A stretch of 64,000 nucleotides of DNA from Syngnathus acus (lineage: Eukaryota > Chordata > Actinopteri > Syngnathiformes > Syngnathidae). The position numbers were made by a program, and so were the translations under genes. The notes beneath the pieces are model-generated. The model was not told where the DNA came from. It saw only the letters and a program-made list of their open reading frames with translations, and did no database searches. The number at the start of each line of letters is the position of its first letter. Within the stretch, counting starts at the first letter, position 1. The DNA lies in NCBI RefSeq assembly GCF_901709675.1, contig NC_051096.1, positions 832,001-896,000 of the forward strand, written 5' to 3'. Of this stretch, positions 11,916 to 22,232 are shown one piece after another.

Positions 11916-13089
11916 ATGGGGGATCCAACCACGCGACGAAACCAAACCAGAAATCGTCTCCGCGCCCAACTGCGGAAGAAACGGGAATCGTTGGCCGATC
12001 AGTTCGATTTCAAGATTTACATCGCCTTTGTTTTCAAGGACAAGGTTGTTGTGCAGACCAACCAAAACTGACCAAATGTTGACCATCACCTCATACGCTC
12101 ATTTGGCTGTCTCGGCAGAAAAAGAAGTCGGCGCTCTTCGAGGTTGCTGAAGTGGTGCCGGTGATGACCAACAACTATGAGGAGGACATCCTGCGAGGCG
12201 TGCGGGATTCTCGCTACTCGCTGGAGAGTTCCATAGAGCTCCTACACAAGGATGTGGTGCAGCTCCACGCCCCCCGATACCAGTCCATGCGAAGGGTATG
12301 CTCATGAACGCGTGACGCCGCTTTTCATTACGTGAAAGGGCGCTTTACCATTAGCCGTTAGATTTTTATCTTATTGAAATGAGACAATGTAAAAAAATTG
12401 ATAGCCTACAAGCACGCGGTGCTGTGGTGGAATACATGCCTTAATGACGGCATTTTCTCTACATCAGGACGTGATTGGCTGCACGCAGGAGATGGACTTC
12501 ATTCTTTGGCCGCGCAACGACATTGACAAGATCGTCTGTCTGCTTTTCTCCAGGTGGAAGGGAGCCGACGACGAGCCCTTCAGGCCCATTCAGGTCAGAA
12601 CCAGTGGCGGGAAAATACACTTTACATTTATAAAAGTATTTTGAACGAGTAGGAAAAAAACACATTGACATCCATGCTAAGTGTTGAATTTGGATCCAGC
12701 TTGTCATGTCGGCGGGGCACTGTTAAATTCCCGTCATTGTTTCAGGCCAAGTTTGAGTTCCAGCACGGCGACTACGAGAAGCAGTGCTTGCACGCGCTCA
12801 CTCGCAAGGACAAAGCTGGAATGATCATGAACAACCCCGCGCAGTCGGTCTTTCTCTTCATGGATAGACACCACCTACAGGTCAGACTCAGCTGCTAGCG
12901 TCAACAGGGCGATTGAACCTGGTTTTCAAGGCAGCGATTTTTTTCCCATGCATGTTTTTGCAGACCGTTCAGAGCAGGGCAACGGTGCTGAAGCTGTGCA
13001 GCCTGTGTTTGCACCTCCCCCAGGACCAGCTGACCTGCTGGGGCGTGGGCGACGTCGAGGACCACCTCAGACCTTACATGCCTGACTAG
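11916..13089 (+). CDS. c6orf62: C6orf62 orthologue, conserved protein of unknown function
   Basis: This is a vertebrate protein with no established biochemical role. Five coding exons fit in phase: 11916-12044, 12119-12295, 12468-12593, 12746-12880 and 12964-13089 (TAG), giving 230 residues against 229 in human. Recognisable stretches include [55 protein letters not shown] and [10 protein letters not shown] at the C-terminus. The start (ATG in a GACCATGGGG context) gives the conserved MGDP N-terminus. Conservation is very high through the middle exons. The most divergent stretches are the second quarter of exon 1 and the start of the last exon ([18 protein letters not shown]). A poly(A) signal lies at 13737-13742. 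Confidence 0.95.
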
Positions 13090-14129
13090 GCTACTTCCCA
13101 AGGGCGGAAACGCCCTGAAAAAAAAAAAAAACTCCACCTCTCGATCCTCCATCCCTCTGTCTTGCCTTCAGGAGCCATTTTGACCCCTTCTCCTCCCTCC
13201 TCTCTCCCCCTCTCATTCCCACTCAGTCATCTATTTTGTTTTCCGGCAACCTGCACGAACATTGATTTGGAGCGATGGGTCGCTGTGGCAGTCACAGCGG
13301 CAGGCAGGAACTCTTCTTTTATGTTGGAAGAGAAACACGGACATATTTAACCCTTGTTGTCACAGGAAAAAGTGTTTTTTTGTTTTATTTGTCGTTTCCG
13401 GGAAAACCAACTTTGGGGTGTAACACAATTGTAATAACATCGCGAACAATATGACGTTCAATCATATGTGCCGATCGCTTCTTTTCTGGGCTGGGGATTT
13501 CACTTTTGCACGGGATTGTGTTATGCTGGAATCACTACTGATGTCTGATTTGGGATACACGCTCTTTCAATGATGAGAATAACTATGCAGCTAACTAAAG
13601 CAAACTAACATTTTCTGTTTTGATTTGATCAAATTGCTTCAATTGTTTTTTCATGTTCATGACAAGTGTGTCCTGTTGAAAGTTTGAGGCTTTTTTTCCT
13701 TTTTGTTCTGTTGATCAATACTGCTGAGCATATATCAATAAAAATTGTCAATTCAAAATTCTCTATTTCTTTTTTTTTATTGTTATTGTATTACTGACTT
13801 TTACAACATAAAGCCTGTTATGCATAAATCTCAAAGGAGCCATAAAATAAATAACTATTGGAGAACTTTACAAACTAACAATTTGAGACAAAATGAAAGT
13901 AACCAGTCACCTTTTTAAAAAGGTGAAAAATAAAACCTGATATTTGGCAAAAATTATTTATGGAGTAAAAACAAAACTGACAATATGAAATATTTTAAGC
14001 TGTTTGAATTATTTTGGGGAATAAAATAGTTTTGCAATTTGTTTTAATTGTCAAGTGAATGAAGTTTTCATACAAAAATGAAGGCAAAATGATACAAGGG
14101 TACTATAACATGTGTATAACATATATAAC
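13090..14129. other. C6orf62 3' UTR and AT-rich spacer
   Basis: The 3' UTR runs to the AATAAA at 13737-13742. AT-rich spacer without genes follows, up to a LINE remnant. Confidence 0.6.
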
Positions 14130-14645
14130 AATAACATGTCATACTCCGATTGGAAGAACCTGAGGAGAGTGGTGAGGACAGCAGAGAGAATCATCGGTGC
14201 TCCTCTTCCCTCCATTCAGGACTTGTCATCCCAGCGCTGCGTGTCCCGAGCCCGAAATATTATCAGTGACCCATCACACCCCCACCATGGACTGTTCTCC
14301 CTGCTGCCCTCTGGGAAGAGGTTTCGCAGCATCCGCTGCAGGTCCACCAGGTTCTGCAATAGTTTTTTCCCTGCTGTCGTCAGACTGTTGAACATTCAAA
14401 CGTAGCATTCCTCTGCACACTTGTAAATACTGCTTTTGTCTCCTGCACTGTTCACATACTTTATCACTGCTGCACTTTGTACTTTATAATTATCTTATTC
14501 CATATTTTTTATATAGAATGTCACTTTTTTTTTTTTTTTAACCAGCCGAAATACCTCTACATTGCTGAAAGCCGTATGCAACGAAATTTCGTTTTTGTAC
14601 ACACCTAGTGTTGACAAAATGACAATAAAGTTCTGTCTAAGTCTA
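14130..14645 (+). mobile_element. 5'-truncated LINE 3' end (L2/Rex/CR1-type)
   Basis: A short frame (about 14130-14405) encodes the C-terminal tail of a non-LTR retrotransposon ORF2. It includes RVVRTAERIIGAPLPSIQD, DPSHPHHGLFSLLPSGKRF and SFFPAVVRLLN. It is the same kind of tail as the elements at 44.4-47.7 kb but a clearly different subfamily. The 3' UTR ends near ATGACAATAAAGTTCTGTC. The polymerase and endonuclease are absent, as usual for a dead-on-arrival copy. Confidence 0.8.
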
Positions 14646-14681
14646 CTTGTTTGACATGTTACCTCCCATGTAAGCATGTGT

Positions 14682-15316
14682 TCAGCTGCTGCCAAGGTGT
14701 TTGGTGTGCCGTCCCTGCGCGATCAACTTTCCTGTGGCCTTGCTGGTCAAGTCCACGGTAGAAAACGCCAACGTTCGTCCCTCCTTCAGCACCTGAGCCG
14801 TGATAAGCACGTCCTCGCCCAGCTTGGCTGCGTTCATGTACCTGCACAATTATACAAGGAAAGATCAGAATCTTTCATGACGAAGAAAAAAAAGAGGAAC
14901 ATTTTACAGGGGAAGGGGGTGAGAGATAAAGATGTGTTAAGAAGCAACTGACGTGATATTCATGTCGACGCTGACTCCGGGCGCTCCTCTGTCGCTGTAC
15001 ATGATAGCCATGGTGGAGATGACGTCCACCAGGGTGGCCGTGAGGCCGCCGTGCAGCGTCCCGAAGCCGTTGGTGTGTTCCTCGGCCACTTGCATCTCGC
15101 ACACCACCTTGCCCGGCGACGCCGAGACCACTTCTACCTGGACAAATGGGACAATGTACAAACGGAAAGACAGGACCGCCTCAACATCTGGACACTCGAC
15201 TGAAATAATTCCATTGTTGTTGAAATACTCACCTTGTTTAGGACTCGGTCAAAGCCTGGCTTGTCTTTCATAACCCGCATTATTTGTTGGATTGTTTTTA
15301 AAGACGCCGATGCCAT
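14682..15316 (-). CDS. acot13: Acyl-CoA thioesterase 13 (THEM2), hotdog fold
   Basis: ACOT13 hydrolyses medium- and long-chain acyl-CoAs to free fatty acid and CoA, largely at mitochondria, and partners with StarD2/PC-TP. Three coding exons fit in phase: 15316-15233, 15137-14953 and 14841-14682 (TGA), giving 142 residues (human 140). The hotdog-fold signature HTNGFGTLHGGLTATLVDV includes the family's catalytic Asn (N51), the HGG turn and the Asp (D66). The N-terminus MASASLKTIQQIMRVM and the C-terminal GRHTKHLG also fit the family. It is head-to-head with tdp2, but the interval between them now holds a 3.9 kb transposon beginning 289 bp upstream of this start codon. Confidence 0.95.
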
Positions 15317-15604
15317 TCGAATAACTGATACCTTACCGTATCAACACCTTTACTTGCGATGTCAAACAAAATCCGGAAGTTGTTTTTTTCCCCGGATTTT
15401 TCCGGGGCGAAACATGACTAGAAAGGCAAATGAAATTATAAAATATATCAGATATGATAAACTACCACAATTATAGGTTTAAAAATCATGAATTCCGTAA
15501 GATAATTTAAAACGCATTCATCTGAAATTTTAAAAGCTTTAGTACTTCTGACATTCGTGCTCGGAAACAAAAGGTAAAAACACCCGGAAGTGTTCAAAAA
15601 CAGG

Positions 15605-16370
15605 TGTGCTCGATTTGGTTCCCCCGTGAGATTTTGTTCCCCCTGCCAGGAGCGCGCACGCCTTGTTTGGAAAGCGAAAAACCGATGTCGTACGGCGTCG
15701 TACGGCGTCAGCACTGTTGTTTTCAATAAAAACATGAAGAACTCACGTTTGCGTCAGTCAATTTTTATTTTTAGAAAGGATTATTCTCATTTGATGTCTT
15801 TAAGTTCATCCGCGTTCTGCCGTTGAAGCGGGGTGCATTCAAAGACCAGTCGTACAGACGGAACACTCATTCGCTTGACCAAAAAGCAACGATATAATTA
15901 CGTGAGCTCTTTGCATAAACCTCGATGCAAAGAAACTCCTCTTTTTGGGTATTAATTGTGATCATCATTCATCCATCCATTTTATTACTCAGGTATTTTC
16001 AAAGCAAATTAATATTGTTGCATTTATTAATTTGCTTTAAAATGACAGTGCAATATAATTAAAAGCTGACACTGTAGCGATGTCAAACGTGTTCATTTAA
16101 GAAAAAGCCACGCACGTTTTGTGATCAAATCTTTCATAACGAGAATGATTTGAGTGAATTGATTTGAATGAATAATTGAGAAGACATTTCAGTTCTGAAG
16201 GCTCCTTTTGTCCCAAGCAAAGTGACAGGTGGTGAAGAGCGGGGATAAAAAATGTAACAGGAACTCTATAAAAAATGTCAACCCGTGAGAATTTGTGCCC
16301 CCCTCCCATTTTGAGAACGGTGAGTGCTGGACTACAACTGTTTTTTTCTGTCTGTCTTCCTGGGGGTCTG
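15605..16370 (+). repeat. Left inverted arm of the 3.9 kb element
   Basis: It is nearly identical, in reverse, to 18366-19465 once the hAT insertion there is removed. It carries GTGAGATTTTGTTCCCCC near the outer end, the same motif from which the internal array is built. Confidence 0.85.
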
Positions 16371-17800
16371 TTCAGGTAGTGTGGCAAATTTGAACAGATT
16401 CCCTCGATCCTAGGCCAAATTACAGGGGGGGAACACATCCTCACGGTGGCCCCGTGAGGATATGCCCCCGCCCCTTATTTTGAGAACGGTGAGTGCTGGA
16501 CTCCAAACTGTTTTTTTTTTCTGTCTTCCTGGGGGTCTGTTCAGGCAATGTGGCAAATTTGAACAGGTTCCCTCATTCCTAGGCCAAATTACAGGGGGGG
16601 AACACATCCTCACAGTGGCCCCGTGAGGATATGCCCCCGCCCCTTATTTTGAGAACGGTGAGTGCTGGACTCCAAACTGTTTTTTTTTTCTGTCTTCCTG
16701 GGGGTCTGTTCAGGTCGTGTGGCAAATTTGAACAGATTCCCTCGATCCTAGGCCAAATTACACGGGGAGAACACATCCTCACGGCGGCCCGTGAGGATAT
16801 GTTCCCCCCATTGTTTTGAGAACGGTGAGTGCTGGACTGCAACTGTTTGTTTTTCTGTCTTCCTGGGGGTCTGTTCAGGCAGTGTGGCAAATTTGAACAG
16901 ATTCCCTCGATCCTAGGCCGAATTACAGGGGTTGAACACATCCTCACGGCACCTCCGTGAGGATATGTTGCCCCCCCTTATTTTGAGAACGGTGAGTCCT
17001 GGACTCCAACAGTTTTTTTTTCTGTCTTCCTGGGGGTCTGTTCAGGTAGTGTGGCAAATTTGAACAGGTTCCCTCATTCCTAGGCCAAATTACAGGGGGG
17101 GAACACATCCTCACGGTGGCCCCGTGAGGATATGTTCCCCCCCCTTATTTTGAGAACGGTGAGTGCTGGACTCCAACAGTTTTTTTTTTCTGTCTTCCTG
17201 GGGGTCTGTTCAGGTAATGTGGCAAATTTGAACAGATTCCCTCGATCCTAGGCCAAATTACAGGGGGGGGAACACATCCTCACGGCGGCCCCGTGAGGAT
17301 ATGTTCCCCCCATTGTTTTGAGAACAGTGAGTCCTGGACTCCAACTGGCTCTTTTTCTGTCTTCCTGGGGGTCTGTTCAGGTAGTGTGGCAAATCCGAAC
17401 AGGTTCCTTCATTCCTAGGCCAATTTACAGGGGGGAACACATCCTCACGGCGGCCCCGTGAGGATATGTTCCCCCCCCTTATTTTGAGAACGGTGAGTGC
17501 TGGAGTCCAACTGCTTTTTTTTCTGTCTTCCTGGGGGTCTGTTCAGGTCATGTGGCAAATTTGAACAGGTTCCCTCGTTCCTAGGCCAAATTACAGGGGT
17601 GGAACACATCCTCACGGCGGCCCCGTGAGGATATGTTCCCCCCATTGTTTTGAGAACAGTGAGTCCTGGACTCCAACTGGCTCTTTTTCTGTCTTCCTGA
17701 GGGTCTGTTCAGGTAGTGTGGCAAATTTGAACAGGTTCCCTCATTCCTAGGCCAAATTACAGGGGGGAAAACATCCTTACGGCGGCCCCGTGAGAATATA
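16283..17800. repeat. Tandem array, about nine ~168 bp units, with end-like palindromes
   Basis: Unit junctions lie near 16449, 16619, 16790, 16953, 17119, 17290, 17454, 17622 and 17788. Each junction is an imperfect palindrome of the form GGGGGAACACATCCTCACGG then CCGTGAGGATATGTTCCCCC, two copies of the element's end-like motif head to head. Each unit also contains AACGGTGAGTGCTGGACT and, about 50 bp further on, a T-rich tract ending TCTGTTCAGG. These resemble a 5' and a 3' splice site. Open frames across the array are repeat artefacts. Confidence 0.88.
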
Positions 17801-17865
17801 ACGTGTAATATTTTAAAATGTATGTGCTGCATTGTATAATCTTGTTTTTTTTCTTTGTTTACCAG

Positions 17866-17967
17866 ATTCAGTGTGACGAGTGTTGCAGGTGGTTCCATCT
17901 TGTATGTGTCGGGGAGCCTCCAACCGAAGGCTCTTTTTTGTGTACATGTACAGAAATTAAATGCTAA
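17866..17967 (+). pseudogene. Terminal exon encoding half a PHD-type zinc finger
   Basis: After a good acceptor (TTGTTTACCAG) the frame reads IQCDECCRWFHLVCVGEPP, then a further CTC pair, and stops at 17965-17967. An AATAAA follows at 18014-18019. This matches the second half of a PHD finger (CxxC, W/F-H-x2-C, then a final Cys pair), although the last pair is C-x-C instead of C-x2-C. It looks like the surviving last exon of the gene once carried by the 3.9 kb element. No upstream coding exon or transposase core is present, so it is probably a remnant. Confidence 0.6.
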
Positions 17968-18365
17968 ATATTTTAAGCTTGCTTGAAGAACATTTTGCTT
18001 TTTTTTATTTCTTAATAAAGTTATTGTTTTGATGTATGTTATATGATTAAGAAACAAAGTTGTTTGACCAAAATAAGGACAACGAAATTGATAAAGTGCA
18101 GTAATAACGGTATCATTGCACAAATCATTTATTTATTTTTTCTTCTCCGTTATTATTAAGTTCGAACTGCACAATGCATTCAATAATTTCTTCACTATGA
18201 GTACTCAGTCATACAACAGTTAAAAGGAACATTTGTAACCCTCTCCTAAAATATGTATTGGTTTAGCTTTTCAAACATGTAAATCGAAGTGCACCTCATT
18301 AATTAAACACACACACCTATACACCGTTTTGAATGGGGGGAACATTTCCTCACGGGGCCGCCGTG

Positions 18366-19465
18366 AAGGAAGACAGACAACAAAAAAAACAGTTGTAGTC
18401 CAGCACTCACCGTTCTCAAAATGGAAGGGGGGCACACAGAGGCGTAGCCAGGAATTTTTCCAGTAGGGGCGCACGCCGACAGGAAAAAAAATCGAACATC
18501 ACCCACGCCTTTCGCTGATCACTAAAACAACGTCCGGGAGGCAAACGGTGAATGGATAACATCGCACACATAGAATAGCGCAAGCACATTCGCGCAAGAC
18601 CGAAAGAAAAAAACGGCATGAAAATGAAGAATCGAAAAAGCTCGATTTTTTTTTTTTTTTTTTTCCAACCGGGGCGCAGGGAGTCCTAACCCTCCCTCGC
18701 CCCGGCTTGGCTACGCCTCTGGGGGCACAAATTCTTACGGGTTGACATTTTTTATAGAGTTCCTGTTACATTTTTTATACCCCCTCCCCACCACCTGTCA
18801 CTTTGCTTGGAACAAAAGGAGCCTTCAGAACTGAAATGTCTTCTCAATTATTCATTCAAATCAATTCACTCAAATCATTCTCGTTATGAAAGATTTGATC
18901 ACAAAACGTGCGTGGCTTTTTCTTAAATGAACACGTTTGACATTGCTATAGTGTCAGCTTTTAATTATATTGCGCTGTCATTTTAAAGCAAATTAATAAA
19001 TGCAACAATATTAATTTGCTTTGAAAATACCTGAGTAATAAAATGGATCGATGAATGATGATCACAATTAAGTATAAAGTCTCCTTTGTAATATATACTC
19101 CTTGTAGCATGTAATGGTACCCAAAAAGAGGAGTTTCTTTGCGTCGAGGTTTATGCAAAGAGCTCACGTAATCATATCGTTGCTTTTTGGTGAAGCAACT
19201 GAGTGTTCCGTCTGTACGACTGGTCTTTGAATGCACCCCGCTTCAACGGCAGAACGCGGATGAACTTAAAGACATCAAATGAGAATAATCCTTTCTAAAA
19301 ATTAAAATTGACTGACGCAAACGTGAGTTCATGTTTTTATTGAAAACAACACAGTGCTGACGCCGTACGACGCCGTACGGCATCGGTTTTTCGCTTTCCA
19401 AACAAGACGTGCGCGCTCCCGCGGCAGGGGGAACAAAATCTCACGGGGGAACCAAATCGAGCACA
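18366..19465 (-). repeat. Right inverted arm of the 3.9 kb element
   Basis: This is the reverse complement of 15605-16370, interrupted by the hAT element at 18437-18721. It also carries about 35 bp not present in the left arm near 19080-19115. The arms differ at scattered positions, so the element is not brand new. Confidence 0.82.
18437..18721. mobile_element. Non-autonomous hAT-like element
   Basis: The terminal inverted repeat is CAGAGGCGTAGCCAGG on the left and TTGGCTACGCCTCTG on the right. An exact 8-bp target-site duplication, GGGGCACA, lies at 18429-18436 and 18722-18729. It sits inside the right arm of the 3.9 kb element and is absent from the left arm, so it inserted later. Confidence 0.92.
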
Positions 19466-19605
19466 ACTGTTCACGCGCTTGCTCGCATAAACAAGAATGC
19501 ATATGTCAGCTGCGTCGTGTTATTTTGTCTTGTAATCGCATTACCCTTTCGAAAGTCTCCTTATGAAAGTGCATTTTATAAGCGGTTAGTTAAGTTTTTG
19601 ACAGT

Positions 19606-21773
19606 ATGGCTTCGACGTCCGACGCCGGGGATGAAGAAGACAGGCGAACTAGACTATGCGAGGAGTTTGCCGGGTTAACGACGACTGACAACATCGTGGC
19701 GCAGTGCTACTTGGCGGAGAACGACTGGGACATGGAGGTACACGTTTTGATTTTCCGAAAAGTGTAGTTAGTAAAGCTCAGTGGCCTAGTGGTAGAGTGT
19801 CCGCCCTGAGACTGGAAGGTTGTGGGTTCAAACCCCGGCCGGGTCATACCAAAGACTATAAAAAATGGGACCCATTGCCTCCCAGCTTGGCACTCAGCAT
19901 TAAGGGTTGGAATTGGGGGGTTAGATCGCCAAATGATTCCCGAGCGCGGCACCGCTGCTGCTCACTGCTCCCCTCTCCCCCAGGGGATGGATCAAAATCA
20001 CACGGGGATGGGTTAAATGCAGAGGACAAATTTCACCACACCCAGATGTGTGTGTGACGATCATTGGGACTTTAATCTTTAAACTTTAAATCAGGGGTGT
20101 CAAGATCCTTTCCTCGGGGGCCGAATCCCTACATGTTTTCCAAGTTTCCCTCGTTAAACACACCTGATTCAATTAATCAGGCTCCTGCTGAAAGTGAGGA
20201 CGAACTGGTCATTTGAATCAGGTGTGTTTAACAAGGGAAACTTGGAAAACATGTAGGGATTCGGCCCCCAAGGAAAGGAGTTTGACACCCCTGCTTTAAA
20301 TGAATGCGTGGACTCCCGCTCTTCGCTCCTTGTCCAGAGAGCGTTGAACCGTTTCTTCGATGCTGACATGGAGAAAGTGTTTGAGGAGTCGCTTTCACAC
20401 CAGGAGCCTCCAACCAAGAACCAAAAAGTGGAGGAGGCAAAAGCTCCTGCAGCAGTAAGGTCAATACTGCACAATGCTCAACATGTATAACAGTTAACTG
20501 TGAAGGAGTGCTAATACCAATGAGCAGCTGGACTACATCATGTGCATTATGCTTTATGTGATGAGCTCCTCCCTGTCTTACCACGTGTTCCCATTGAATT
20601 AATTGCAGCATCGATTTAATGGCAGACAGTCTAGGCTCGTCCCCTCAACCCCCCAAGGACATCGACAGCGGCTCAAGACTGACGCTAATCTCATGGAACG
20701 TGGACGGTCTGGACACAGAGAACCTGGCAGAGCGTGCCAGAGGCTTGTGCTCCTACTTGGTGTTGTAAGACACCTTTAACATCACCTTTTTTGTTTTGAT
20801 ATATTTTAAGATTTTTTTTTTCCTCCACTCCCACATAGATACACTCCTGATGTGGTGTTCCTGCAGGAGCTCATTCCGCCTTACGTACAGTATTTGAAGA
20901 AACGCGCTGTCAGCTACTTGATCATTGAAGGTGAAATGCTTTATGGGAATTCTTTAGGTGGTCATATTTTGGTTAAGTTAGCCCACTCTTGTTGTCATTG
21001 GCTTGTTTTTTTAGCAGGTGGCGAGGGCGGCTACTTTACCGGCATGATGCTGAAGAAGACGAGTGTCAAGTTGCTGGAAAGCCAAATTGTGCCTTACCCC
21101 ACCACTCGGATGGGACGGAATCTGCTCATGGCGCAGGTACACCAAAACATGACAGAAATATTAAAAAAAAAAAGTTATTGGCAATTTTTCTTCTTGTAAA
21201 ATTATTCAAAGTAACATCGTATATCACTTTTTATCCTGTGATTGAAAAAAGTTTGTCATGAATGAACAACTTTGGGCTGGTGGCTTTTGCCCAAAATGCC
21301 GTCAGGTGACGTTGAGGGGCGCAAAGGTATGGCTGATGACGTCCCACCTGGAGAGCTGCAAGGAGCATTCAGGTGAGCGTATGAAGCAGCTGCGTGAGGT
21401 GACGCGGCAAATGCTGAAGGCGCCCGATGACGTCAACGTGCTGTTCGCTGGCGACACCAACCTGCGTGACGCCGAGGTGGTGAAGGTGGGCCTGCCCACC
21501 GACGTGTGTGACGTTTGGGAGCGCCTCGGGCGCCAGGAGCATTGCCGCTACACGTGGGACACCCATGCCAACTCCAACAAGAGCCTGCCCTACACCTCCC
21601 GCTGCCGCTTCGACCGCGTGCTCCTGCGGCCGGCCGCCCACTCTCGAGTGATCCGCCTGGATCCCCACCGTATGGTCCTAGTGGGCTTGGAGAAGCTATC
21701 CTGCGGCCGCTTCATCAGTGACCACTGGGGCATCTACTGCAGCTTGAGCACCACCGTCAACCACACATCTTAA
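19606..21773 (+). CDS. tdp2: Tyrosyl-DNA phosphodiesterase 2
   Basis: TDP2 is a nuclear Mg2+-dependent phosphodiesterase that removes trapped topoisomerase II peptides from 5' DNA ends. Exons fitting in phase are 19606-19737, 20338-20459, 20609-20764, 20839-20930, 21018-21136 and 21306-21773 (TAA), giving 362 residues, the same length as human. The N-terminal UBA-like segment contains DNIVAQCYLAENDWDME. All four catalytic motifs of the exonuclease-endonuclease-phosphatase fold are intact: SWNVDG (N115), FLQEL (E147), FAGDTNLRD (D257) and ISDHWGI (H347). The last two mammalian exons appear fused. Exon 2 has two donors five bases apart; only the second (GTCAAT) keeps the frame. Intron 1 holds a SINE and a hAT element. 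A poly(A) signal lies at 22061-22066. Confidence 0.95.
19771..20083 (+). mobile_element. tRNA-derived SINE in tdp2 intron 1
   Basis: The tRNA-like head has an A-box (TGGCCTAGTGGTAGAGTG) and a B-box (GGTTCAAACCCC). The body reads GGGACCCATTGCCTCCCAG and GGCACTCAGCATTAAGGG. The 3' end is TTGGGACTTTAATCTTTAA. It is not a functional tRNA gene, because there is no cloverleaf beyond the head. Confidence 0.82.
20092..20293. mobile_element. Non-autonomous hAT element with internal inverted arms
   Basis: The ends are CAGGGGTGTCAAGATCC and GGAGTTTGACACCCCTG, and the 8-bp target duplication CTTTAAAT lies at 20084-20091 and 20294-20301. The whole element is nearly a hairpin: AACACACCTGATTCAA pairs with TTGAATCAGGTGTGTT. 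It is 44 bp upstream of tdp2 exon 2. Confidence 0.93.
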
Positions 21774-22232
21774 GGGCAGCAGTGCCATTGTTTCAGCCGC
21801 TCTCTCCTCATGTCGTCATCTGATAAATATTTGTACTAATACACGTGACAACAAATTTTTGTTTTTTTGTCCAACATGGACAATGTAGTATTGGCTTGCG
21901 GCCACCAGAGGGCGACACTGCATCAAATTTAATTTAATGTTTAATGGTTACACTGTTCTCTTTTTTAACCGATTGTTGAATTCTATTATAAAATTATTAG
22001 ACCGTTTGTTCTTGAAAACCTTAAAAGTTGAAGCCTTTCAAATTCACGCTTTTTTGACAAAATAAACCCTTATTAGTTGAGCAGTTTTTTTTTCTTTTAG
22101 AACTTCTCAAATTAAGAATTTCTGTTTTTCTTAAAAAAAATAACTGTTTTGTACGTTTTTTCTAAAGTTCCAATAGACTAACTTTTTTGGGTAAATTATC
22201 TGATCATGTTGTAAATTAAGAATTTACAACTA
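21774..22232. other. tdp2 3' UTR and AT-rich spacer
   Basis: It contains the tdp2 poly(A) signal at 22061-22066 and no further gene. Confidence 0.6.

Larger units (their letters stand above)
15605..19465. mobile_element. 3.9 kb DNA transposon with ~0.75 kb inverted arms and internal end-motif array
   Basis: The outer ends are inverted copies: TGTGCTCGATTTGGTTCCCC at 15605 is matched in reverse at 19446-19465. The inverted arms run to about 16370 on the left and start about 18366 on the right. The right arm is longer because it was interrupted by a hAT element and a small insertion near 19080-19115. Between the arms are about nine ~168 bp tandem units and a short single-copy region with the last exon of a PHD-finger gene. 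I could not identify a clear target-site duplication; bases outside the ends (AACAGG versus CTGTT) may be an extension of the inverted repeat. No superfamily is assigned. Confidence 0.82.

Noticed and set aside
16097-17645. A series of minus-strand frames with MRMCSPPVIWPR-like repeats
   Set aside because: They follow the 168 bp array, break at unit boundaries and include poly-A runs. There is no evidence of a repeated protein.
16283-17800. CRISPR-like regular repeats
   Set aside because: The units are contiguous tandem copies of ~168 bp without unique spacers, in a eukaryotic genome.
19775-19850. Possible tRNA gene in tdp2 intron 1
   Set aside because: It is the promoter part of a SINE; the downstream body and 3' end match SINE structure, not a tRNA.
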